The notes under the pieces: model-generated | Databases searched by the model: none | Seen by the model: only the letters and a program-made list of their open reading frames with translations | What the model was told of the DNA's origin: nothing | Part shown: piece after piece, positions 20,778 to 32,700 of the stretch | Numbering within the stretch: the first letter of the stretch is position 1 | Layout: the number at the start of each line of letters is the position of its first letter | Assembly (NCBI GenBank): GCA_019648995.1 | Contig: BLXT01001848.1 | Span: 2,090,785 to 2,148,733 of the forward strand | Direction of reading: 5' to 3' | Length of the DNA: 57,949 bases | Origin: Plakobranchus ocellatus | Taxonomy: Eukaryota; Mollusca; Gastropoda; Plakobranchidae | Program-made: the position numbers and the translations under genes

Positions 20778-23700
20778 CTACATCATACAGTAGTCTTTAT
20801 AGGCCATGCAAAATTCCTTGATCCCTGTCTCAATTTTAGCCTCATTTATACCGCTGATTGACAGACGAGCACAATTGTAGCATCCGTCAGTAGGTGATGC
20901 CCTGAAAAGTTAAAGAGAATGAGGCGATAGCCTTTAAATATTATCGCACTGAAAAGAAAAAAAAAGGATTGAAAGAAATGTAAAAGTAATGTGCCAGCAC
21001 ACCATAAAAAAAAATGTATTTTGAGGGGGGGGGGGGGGAAGAGAGAGGGAGAGAAGAGGGGAAAAGAATGAAAGAGAGAGAGAGCAAGGGGAGGGGGCCC
21101 AAAGGGGCCCTACAGACCATTTAAACTGAATAGAGTTAAGGGAAAATATGCACTCATCAAATCTTTGCTTTAAAAACAAATTGTTACAAATGTAGAAGAA
21201 AATTTTTTAATGAATGACTATTTGAAACTGAAAGAAAGGACACTGAATGATAGGCTTTCAATTTATTTCACTGGCAACACTTAATGCCCACAAGAAAACT
21301 AAGAACGGTTTATTTTTTATTACAAAAACAGTAAAAATTAGATATTAGGCTTTGATTATATTTACTAAGAATGAAACTTATGTAGATAAAGCTCTTTTAA
21401 TACCAAATCTACATCTGTGGCAATTCCTGGACGATTAAAAACCTATTATACCACTGTTAGGTATTTTTTCATTCATAATTTATTAACTTTGCATATACAA
21501 TAAATCTTAAAAACCGAAGTAAAGATGTAGAAATATTTTTCCCCTATGAAAAATATGGTAGACATGCAAGAAAACAGAAAATTAATAAAAAAAAAAATTA
21601 CATTCTTCACTATTCTCTCACTCACAATACTCCAGGTATAAAAATGATCCCATATCTTTCCGCTGAAAACTGAGCAAACTCAAAAGTGTCCACATTTTTA
21701 GGGAATTCAAGCCACAGATAAAATCCACCCTGTGGAAGGAAAAAAAAAATTTACAATTTACAAGGTCGCAAAAAATTTAACTTAACCAATTTTCAACTTG
21801 GTATAAGGTTCATGGACATTAGCATATTTGTGTAGGGACATTACAGAGAAGGTAATTTTCCAGATTTTTCCGGAATTCAGCCACCAGTAAAATAGTATAT
21901 TTTTTTTATCACTCCAATAGGCAGAGAGGGCCATTCTCCGGATTTTATTTTGGGGAGCTGTGCCCATCTCTGATTACAAACTAAGATGTTTCACAGAAAA
22001 AATGGACCATGAAAAAATATATTTTATATTTCTTAGAGAGCACAAAGCACAGATTTCAAACAGTATAAATCATTACAAAACTACCCCACAGATTATGAGA
22101 GGGGGAACTGCAAAATATTGCTGTGTCAATGCGCTGTTAATATCAAAATAGCTGTACAATTCGTGAATGATTTTTTTGACAGACATCTCCCTGCCACACT
22201 TTTGTGCAGCATTACATTCAAGAATTTGAACAGAAAAAGAAGCTGAAACTTTTTCAAACTGTTATCCAGTATAATTTTGACATAAAAAATGAGCTGATTA
22301 TATTTTCATTTTTGTAGCCAATGGAATCCATACATGAATTGTATCCCATTGTGAGAACATGGGCTTATTTAGTTGGAGTGCTTCACAGAATAAATATCAA
22401 CACATAATTGATGAGGACATTATAGTTAATGTCTGATCCTCCAGATTTTTCAGTGGCTTCTAAAGTGGCCTGACAATGAAAAACTAGCATACTGAGAAAG
22501 TGCTGAAAAATAACACAGTTATCTTTCTCTTTGTAAGTGCAGAATCTGTTTCAGACTTAAGGGGGCTCTGCACAAAAAAAAATGAAATTCTTTAATATTG
22601 AGCCAATGACTTAAATTTTGCTCTAGGACCAGTGCGTAGATGGCAAAACTCATGTAGAACCAAAAAAAAAGTCACATAACTTGATTGGTTGCCATGGCAA
22701 CGGCGGCCATATTGGAAAATGAACAAAATTTACAGCTGTTTTTTTTTTCTTAAACATTTGGAAACTACATAAGTTTTTGCAGTTCTGAAACTTTTATTTA
22801 TTCAATGACATGTTCTTACAAACAGCTGGCTATATATGAACCATTTAATAAGGCATTTGATCATATTTTTTTTTTCCAGCAAATGTCCAAAAAAATTTTA
22901 GCACAAAAATTCTGGGTTTCAGCAAGCAAAAAAAATTCCTTTAAAAAAAGTATTTGATATATCAAAATAATATATTGTCAGCTGTTTGTAGAAACGTATT
23001 TGCCATATCCAGGCTAAATTTTAAGACTGTAGGCTTAAAATTGGTGAAATGTTAGAGAAAATAAATACCTGAAGGTTTGCGAAAATGCAATTACAAGAAA
23101 AACGCAAAACAAGAATACCTTTCGTTGAAAAACCAAAAATATCACAGAAAAAAATTTTTTTAATGATTTTTCAATACCATTACAATGCTATCTCACTAAG
23201 AAATTGAAGAAACCTACTAAATATATAGTTCCTTCCTTCTGGTCCTTTCCCTCCCTATGTTTTGAGCTGTCGTGTTGGTAGATGTTTGTACTTCCACTTT
23301 GAATAACTTTGTGCTTTGTGACTGGCATTTCTATTCATAAAGTTAGCCCACATGTATGCTGTTGGAGCTGCTGTATGATATTCAAAACCAAAAAAAAAAA
23401 TGCCTGCCTTAGCCCTGATGGTCCCATATTGACAGACAAAACTGCTAGAGCAACAACTGTTTTGATGTTGGGAAGTTGGGCAAATTAGGTTTTTGGGCCA
23501 CACTGCCAAACTGTGGCATTGAAACTCTCGTTGGGGTTTGTGTAGTCATTTTGGCACATTGTCGCAACAATTCAGTGTCGTTAGTCTTAATATGACAGAA
23601 CTGACATATTTTCCAATATCAGGGATGAAGGTTGGGTTGTGTGGTGGAGGAAAATCAGAAAATCAACCGTACACATTTTCCTTGAAAATAGATTTTCTCC

Positions 23701-26700
23701 CTACCCTCTCCTTCCCCCCTCTTTCTTCCATTTTATTCCATGTGCCTGTTGAGCATTTTGTGAAGATAATTTGCTGAATAAGTCTATGTAATGCAAAGAT
23801 CTCGATCTGGATATAAATAACAAACATCACTTTAAAACTATCTATCAAAACTCTACATTCTTGGTCAAAGTCTATATCTAGATCTAGATATCTAGGCCTT
23901 AATCTAGAGATCTATTCGGACAAAGACATTTATATATCCTGACTAGCAGCCATGAGATTGATCAAGATTTAGATAGGTACGAATATTTACCTTTAATTTG
24001 CATCGCAACTTGCAGATCTTATCTAGATCTAAATGCTGGTATTGCATTCTCTGGTGTAACAGTTCGGTTTGTGTTTTTGCATAATTCCATAGCTAGCCTA
24101 GATTACACGTAAAGCTTCTTTATCTAGATCTAATTCCAAAGTTTGGGCCTGCTCTGGAGTCTTTTGATCAACTTGCTTCTTAGCATGGTGCCGGCGTGGT
24201 TTTTTGAAAGGCTTCTTTTGCCCAAAATCAAATGTTTTCGGCATCTTGTTTGCTTTTTCTCACTTACTAACAATTGACATCAGCAGCTAAAATGAAACAA
24301 CTGATTGTAAACCACAAAGTTGAGTCAACAGCTGATCGAGGCACACAAATTGGCATGAAAAAGTCACGTAATTTGGTAAAATAAAAAAAAGCCAAATTAT
24401 TTTATTTCATAAAAAGAAAAATATAACTCTTTATTTTTACTAGAGAAAAAAAAATTCATGAATAAAAAATAAAGATGATGTTTTCATTTTTGCTTGAAGA
24501 ACAAATCATGGTGTAGTGATAAATTGACAAAAAAACATAACTATTTTTGTATTGTTGCTCATGAAATAGCAGCCTGGCAAGAATGCGTTGAAAATAACTA
24601 GGTTGTTCTAATTGGGCATACGCAACAGAGAAAGAGGTTATGATTGATTACACATGGAAACCAACCATATGCTGTTGTATACTGATTGTAGAGAAAATTG
24701 TCAAATATAGGTCAGAGTGTTTCCTCTGAAGTAATTTTACTATAGTGGGCGAGATTGTAACCTTTCCAATGATACCAAACAAAACTATATAGGCCTTTTT
24801 GGAATACATGTGATGACGTTTACAAAAGTAGTTATTGGGTGGGGTTTTTTTTTGTCATATTTTAGGAAAAATTGGATGATAGCATGCTTTTGAAAGCAAG
24901 TTTTAGCCTAAATATACTCTCGATATGTCCAAAAACGTTTCAGACATCTTCAATAGAGTAGCTGAAGCTCCGGGAACAGTCAAAATCTCAAAATTGATAT
25001 TTTAGGCCAAAATCGACCTGCACATAGGGCGGGAGCCCTCGCGAGCCCCCTTAAACATTACAGATACTGCACTTCATTTGGCCCATACAGAATGCTTTGA
25101 ATAATTCTTTCATTCATACAGCTCCACCTCCCTCACTCGCCTGTGGTCTCACAAACTTGAATCCTTTAGGCAAGTGGTTTTCCAACACATCACACATTTT
25201 GTCCATTCTCCTCTGAAACAAAAGCAAAACATGTTTATGTGAGAGGTTTTTCTCTGTTTAAAAACAATATGAAACCTAAAGATGTCTAGTTTATGCACAT
25301 CACATTAAGCTTGAAAAATAAAACAATGATGTCCTCCACTGTGATGGAAAAGCTGCCATGTACAAAATGTAATGCCGTAGATGGACAAATCTAGAGATAA
25401 AAATAGGACTGTAGATTAAAAAAGAATTTACACTATCTAAGGTCTGAATTTTCTTCATCTATTTTTAGTGAGAAAATATTAAGTCATCATTTGATCTTGA
25501 GCAAAAAGTATAAATTAATTCAAGCAATTTGATATTGAATAACAATTCATAACCAGCTTTATGCAATCTGAATTTCAATAAACAATTGACTGTACAATTT
25601 AACATCTACGTAGAAAGCAACTCATTCATATTTTGAAAACAGGGCGAAACCCTTAAAAATGTCCATAGTGTTAATCTAAATTTTAATGCAACTTTGTTGG
25701 ACATTGCCACAACTCTAGTGTCCCAACAATTGATATCCATTTTATTCAAAAGCTGAAAAAAAAAATGTCCTCACAATGTGTAACATTTTAAGGTACTTAA
25801 TGTCTTTCTTTTTCATGATTTCTGTGACAGTCCAACTAAACTGGATGAGGGAAAACTATTCACTTTATCAATTGCAAAAGTTTCTCAGACAAGCTCTGAA
25901 CTTTCCTTATATGATATGATGCCTTTTTTGCTTCTTCGCCTTTCGATTTTGATCAAAACTCAATTTGTTTTTTGAGGACTGTTTCAAATTACTTAATGCA
26001 ATATTCAACTCCTGGCATTCCAAATTAGCCTAGTACTTTATTCCATTATGTTGGGGTTTAATCATATAAGATGTGAATTTTTTTTATTATTAAAAAAATT
26101 CCTCACTTTATATTCAATCCTCAGCTTTGCAAGATGTTGGTCAACAAGTCCAAACTTTAATGCCCAGGTGATAAGCTTGGACATGTAATGGTTGAAAGAG
26201 CCACCACTGGCGGCAAGACCACTGAAAATGAGAAGTTTGAGCAATGTATATACTATCTAGTTGTATTAAAGAGTCCATTTTATCAAATATACAATATTCA
26301 AGAACATCCAACTTTAATATTTAGATTTGTATCCTTCCAAAATTCAGCCAAAGCTCCATGCCCCAAGCTGGCAATTTCGGCAGTGCATATTTCAGTAGTC
26401 ACTTCAAACAATTTCAAAATTGTTCTTATTTTCACAGATTAATCTAGGACATTAATTCCTCTAATCCTTAATTGTTCTCTTTGTATGAGCTTTATAAATT
26501 TTTAAGCCCTTCATTTTTTAATCTTAAAAAAAAAAAAAAAAAACTTACGTTAAAGAATTTCAAATTCAGAAAGTTTTTGAAAACAATCAAGCAGTCACAC
26601 TTATCTCTAATGAATGTAAGAAAACTTTGAAAAGCTTTTTACGCCATAATTTGATGCACTATTGATACAAGAATTTCTTGTTGACTGAATAAATTGGAAA

Positions 26701-29700
26701 TATCTAAAGATACTAATTTTTTCAACTGCAAAGATATGTTATCATTATGTGTATCCTATAGGCAAAGATATGGTAAAATGTAATCTGTTTCCTTAAAAAA
26801 AAAAAATAGGATGAAAGGTTATAAATGCCTTGAGCTGTAGCTGTTCATAATGTTATTCATGATCACCAAACCTGAGAGTTAACTTGGCAATCAGCTTATC
26901 TGAAGTTTCCAGCCAGCCCAACCTGATCCCAGGGGACAAATATTTGCTGAAGGTCCCCACAGACACAACATGACCTGCGCCAAAGTCTGGATCAGTGGAC
27001 TTGTCAAAAGCTCGGACCCGCGCAGGTGCTATGGGACAGTGGCTAGTAGGGTCAGATGGTGGGAACCACATCAGGTTGTAGACATCATCTATTACCAACA
27101 AAACATTATGTTTCCTGGCCAGCTTGACAAGTTGTTTGCACTTGTCTGGAAAAGAATAATAAATTTAAAGAGCATATTGACTTTACTATCTGTGCAATAC
27201 TCTCAAGAACAAATCTGGCCTGGGGTCCTACCTGAAATGAGTAAACAGAGAGTTTCTTTATGTACATAAGCATTTTAAGAAGTTCTCTTTGAATGGCTTC
27301 AAAGAAAACAGTGACAGTTGAAATTTAGCTTAAAGTTGTTGTGAAGAAAAGAAATTAAAAAGAAAATCAACACTAAATGAAACAGCCATTTCTAAATTTA
27401 TATGGAAAGGTAAAATTCGTAGAAATGTGAAGATCTCTAAACTTGCTTTAAGAGGGTCAAATATTTTAGCTGACATTAAATTCCCACACAAAATATCCAG
27501 CTAATTAACAACTTGAGGTATGCTCTCGAATTAAAAAAAGAAGGACATGCAGATTTGTCCACTCATTTCTTCACTTAGCCATTGATTCTCTTGACTAGTC
27601 AGACATAGCAGAGACAAATTTTAGACAATCCATAAAATACAATTTTGACCAATGAGGCACAGATAGTATGATTCTTTTCTTATGCTTGAAGTGTTGTATT
27701 TGTCATGAAACGTACATAGAACAAACATTCAAATTATGCTTAACATTGTGGAAATATTATAATGACACTACACTTGCTGTTGTTTAATCTGAATTCAGGT
27801 AATCTAAATTTACATTTAATCTGAATTTCTCCCCTTACGGAATTCTTTTATATATAGATCCTTCAGCTAATTTGACCTTACTTCATTTTAATTTGAATGG
27901 TTTTTTTTTCTATTCAAAAAAATGTTTCAAAGTTGTTGCATCATGTTAAGTCAAAAGAGAATAGACCAAACCCTGAAATCACATTGTCATAGAAAAAAAG
28001 CTTGAAATTCTAATCTGAAGCAACATGATTGCAAAGCTTTGCAGAACCTTTCCAGTACAATTGACTTCTATGAAAAATAACAATAATTGAAGGTGTTATA
28101 GTGACGACATTGACAAAAAATCAAGAAGGAGGAAAATTTTCCAATGCATTGACTCAAAACAAAAAATTGGGTTCTGTTTCAGGATTGCTATCATTGTTGC
28201 TTTGGACAGGAGTAACAGAAGTAACACTAGAAGTAGAAGCTGTCGTTGAAATAGCACATGCTTGTTTCTTAAAGAGAGAAAAAAGTGGAGACTGGCTTTT
28301 AATGAACTGAGCACTTAGAGTGTAGTTTGTTCTTTTGTGTCATCTAAAATCTTAATTTTTTCCTTGTTCCCAACAAATTCAGATGAAGCGGCACTGTACT
28401 AACCAGGAGCATAAATTAAGCCTGTGGGGTTACTGAAAACTGTAACTAAGTAAACAACTGCCCAGAATCGATCCCTCTTTTGGTTGGACCTGTGTGCAGT
28501 CTGGAGTGATGACAGTTTTTCATCTAGAGCATCAAGATCGACACCTGTTTCACTGCTTGGAACTGCAGGAATAGCAAGAGAAAAAAAAATTACATTATCA
28601 GCATCCACCAGGATACTCCATAAAGATGTGTTAATGAAAAATATATTAATTATGACAATGGCTGTCAGCTTGTCATAGAATTTTACTCTGAAAAGTATAT
28701 GAATTTACATCAAACATGCCTACCATTCCGGAAATTCTGCATTTGTTTTGGAGTTCTACCTGAAAAGACCTGCGTTCCAGAAAGTAGTACAAGAACCTTA
28801 GGGACATAAAGCAGAGAAAGAAAAAAATTTAAATAGTGTTAACACTGCAACAAACTTTTCAAAGTTATTACATGTAAGGTTTTGGTTCTTTTACCAAAAA
28901 AAAAAAACCACTCCAAGTAACCAAGTGTGAGATCTGGCAAATATGTGCAGTGCATAGAGGTATGTCATTTCTAGACCTACCATCACTGACTATTGACATG
29001 TTGACAGTCGGTCATTCACACTGTCACATCACTCACCTAGACTAGGGTTTTTGTCAACGGACATATCTTTACAAGGAAAGCAAATACAAAAATTGTGACG
29101 GCAAATTTGAAATCAGCGACTTTAAATTAAGAGAGTTGCAATTTTAATGGAAATAAATAATTTTGGAATTAAGATTTTTTCTCGTTTTTAATCTGTCCAC
29201 TTCAAGTCAATAGTTTTAATTATTTAGACTTTCAGACTATATGTGCAATGTCTTAATACAAGTCTAAAAAGGTTAGTCTAACCTAGTGCTTTGTAAGCCC
29301 CAATATATATCTAGCATGGAACTTTGAGGCACGGCGTGAGACTTCCTGATTGACACTAGGCTCTTGCAATTGCCAGTTCTGTGATAATTATGACATACCT
29401 TGCAGATCTAAAACTTATTCAATGAATCGGCCTGCGTATCTTTGATGAGTCTAGGTCTCTTCAAAGTGTCCAAAAGGAAACTACTCTACACAAAAGTCCC
29501 ATTTGCAAGAGGAGACAGCATTGCATTTGAAAAGAATGCATCGAGGAATTCCATGTTTCAGGAATAGAAAAGGGGATTGTTTAATGTACTTATTTTTTAA
29601 TTGAGAAAGCTAGTAAAATTACATTTCAATTGCATCATTGAAATCAGTGACCCAAAATTAAACAAATCATTGCAATACGAGTACAATTAAAATTTTAAGG

Positions 29701-32700
29701 ATAATTTTTCTTTCCATATGTCATTAATCTAGGGCCGATTTGCTCAACATTAAGGTAAACAGATTAGAATGCACGCACAGAGGCTATATGTTAGGCATGT
29801 TGGCTTAGTGATTGCACTGATTAAGACAGGAGCTGATAATATCCTCTACATATTCCCTGTCCTAAAGCACTTTTTTTTTAATGGGAACTTCATTAAATTG
29901 AGTGCTTTGATTTTTTTTTGTTCAATCAATGTCAGTTCCTGTCATAATCAGGTTTGTTCCGCATTTTTATCTAATGTTCTGCATTTTTGCCCTTGATGTT
30001 CCTGAAAAGTTTTTTCTAGGGTAGGCATGTCTGTTACATATTTTATTCATGAATTGACAATTTCAAAGTCCTTTGAAGTTATCATCATCATCAAGTGCCT
30101 TGCTTGTAAGCGTTGGCGATCATGTCTCTCCACAAATCCCTATCTTTGACGGCGGTCAGTGTANNNNNNNNNNNNNNNNNNNNNNNNNNNNNNNNNNNNN
30201 NNNNNNNNNNNNNNNNNNNNNNNNNNNNNNNNNNNNNNNNNNNNNNNNNNNNNNNNNNNNNNNNNNNNNNNNNNNNNNNNNNNNNNNNNNNNNNNNNNNN
30301 NNNNNNNNNNNNNNNNNNNNNNNNNNNNNNNNNNNNNNNNNNNNNNNNNNNNNNNNNNNNNNNNNNNNNNNNNNNNNNNNNNNNNNNNNNNNNNNNNNNN
30401 NNNNNNNNNNNNNNNNNNNNNNNNNNNNNNNNNNNNNNNNNNNNNNNNNNNNNNNNNNNNNNNNNNNNNNNNNNNNNNNNNNNNNNNNNNNNNNNNNNNN
30501 NNNNNNNNNNNNNNNNNNNNNNNNNNNNNNNNNNNNNNNNNNNNNNNNNNNNNNNNNNNNNNNNNNNNNNNNNNNNNNNNNNNNNNNNNNNNNNNNNNNN
30601 NNNNNNNNNNNNNNNNNNNNNNNNNNNNNNNNNNNNNNNNNNNNNNNNNNNNNNNNNNNNNNNNNNNNNNNNNNNNNNNNNNNNNNNNNNNNNNNNNNNN
30701 NNNNNNNNNNNNNNNNNNNNNNNNNNNNNNNNNNNNNNNNNNNNNNNNNNNNNNNNNNNNNNNNNNNNNNNNNNNNNNNNNNNNNNNNNNNNNNNNNNNN
30801 NNNNGTTTTCAGCTATTAGCACTGTGTCGTCAGCATATCATAAGTTGTTTATGTTCTGCCCGCCCACCTTAATTCCTGGGTGATTCTCGAAATTTCACAT
30901 GATTATCTCACTGTAGAGGGAGAAGAGATCTGGGGAAAGAACACAGCCTTGCCTAACGCCTCGTTTTATATCTTGAAATGTGCTGGTTTTGTTTTCGATT
31001 CTCATCGCTGCTGTTTGTTCCCAGTACATGGTTTTTATTATTCTTAAGTCTTTCCCATCAATGTTAAGTTGTTTCAATTGCGTTATGATCTCATTGTGGC
31101 GTACTCTGTCAAAAGCTTTGGTGTAATCAATGAAACACAGATATACATCTTTTTGTGCTTCTAGGGCGCGTTCAATTAAGGTTCGCAGAATATATATTGC
31201 ATTTGATGTTCCTTTGTCTTCTACGAATCCGCACTGTTCTTCTGCTATTTCTGGTTTTATTTTGTTCCTTATTCTCAGCATTATGATCTTTAGCAGTATT
31301 TTGGTGATCTGACTCATGAGGCTGATTGTTCTGTGTAATTCACATTCTGTTGCACCTGGCTTCTTTGGCAATGCAATGAATATAGACTTGGATAAATCTG
31401 TTGGAATCTCCCCTGAGTCATAAATTTCATTCAGAAGGTGTGTGACTTTTCCGATTCCAAAATCTTCAAGGGCCTCTATTAGTTCTACCGAAATGTTGTC
31501 TTTTCCATGTTTCATCTTCTTTATAGCTGTTTCTACTTCTTCCTTCATGATAGGGGGGCCTGCAAAATTATTCTTCATGACGTGATCTTTTCTGTCATCT
31601 TTAAAGAGTTCTCTTATGTATTCTGCCCATCTCTCTAAGATTTTTTCTTTATTGATTATGATATCGCCATTCTTTGCTTTTAGACACGCAGTTGATAAGA
31701 ATGTTCTCTTTCATGTGATTTCCTCAATGTCTCTATACATTGTTTGTGGTGCATGTTTTCGCTGCTGCTCTATCTCTTTACATTTCTCGTTGACCCAGTT
31801 CTCTTTTGACATATTGCATTTTTCTTGCACTTTTTTGTGTATTTGCTCAAATTTTTCTTTATTGCCCTTAGCCCATCTCCTTTCCTCCATCATGTTTAAG
31901 ATTTCTTCTGTCATCCATTTTTGCTTTGCCTTTCTTTTTACTTTTGGGATCACCTCTGTAGCTGCTTCCATTATTGCTGATTTGAAGTTTTCCAATTGTT
32001 GTTCTACCTCCTCTGCATCTCCTAAGGCCTCAAATTTATTCTGGACTGAGATTTGATATTTTTCCCCGATGGTTTGATTTGTTTTTAGTATTGCCAGATC
32101 AAATTTGATGTTGGCGGAAAGTTTGCTATTTTTCTTTAGTTTAAATTTGAACTTGCCTACCATTGGGACATGGTCACTGTAACAATCCGCGCTTGGGTAT
32201 GTTTTTGAAGTTATACCTTAATAAAAAAAGAGTAGGCTTAATTTAAACTATCATGGACATTGTAAACAAAACTCAAGTTTAGTTCTCAACATCTGCTTTG
32301 CAAATAAATTTTCAAGAGTTAAAAATCATAACGGGAAGTATCAAATAGAAATATAAAGAAAATTTTATACTTTCACAGTAATTTAAATTAATTTTTTGTA
32401 AATAGAAATCACTCATAGGTTTGTATCCCTTGAAACTGAAACACTGAAATGTAGCCTGGTGGAAAAAAAGGTTTCATGATGCTATGATAAAGCTTACATC
32501 ACTCTGTTAAATGATGTAGAATTTATTGATGTTGGTTGCATAGAAATCAAGATATAGGTAGGAACAAAAAAATGAAATGATCACCCTTTTTGTAAATAAG
32601 GTTTTCATTTCCATCAGCCTACAGCTCATTTGACAGATATATGGAACACAATTTAATTTCATCTGCCTGTGGATAAATATGTTTGCTCTTTTGCTTAGAA

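Larger units (their letters stand above)
22561..25050 (-). mobile_element. TTAA-flanked DNA transposon, probably Kolobok-like, decayed
   Basis: A 2490-base segment in the intron between aminotransferase exons 7 and 8. It is bounded by inverted GGGGGCTC (22561-22568) and GAGCCCCC (25043-25050), each directly flanked by TTAA (22557-22560 and 25051-25054). A self-complementary CTCGCGAG sits next to the right end. Inside, on the minus strand, is a broken transposase-like coding region. A TTAA target with GG-starting ends fits Kolobok better than piggyBac, which starts CCY. The superfamily call is an inference. Confidence 0.7.

Noticed and set aside
30073..30883. Long open frames of 237-256 codons on both strands
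   Set aside because: They run through the N gap; only a few real codons at each edge exist, and those belong to the minus-strand LINE.
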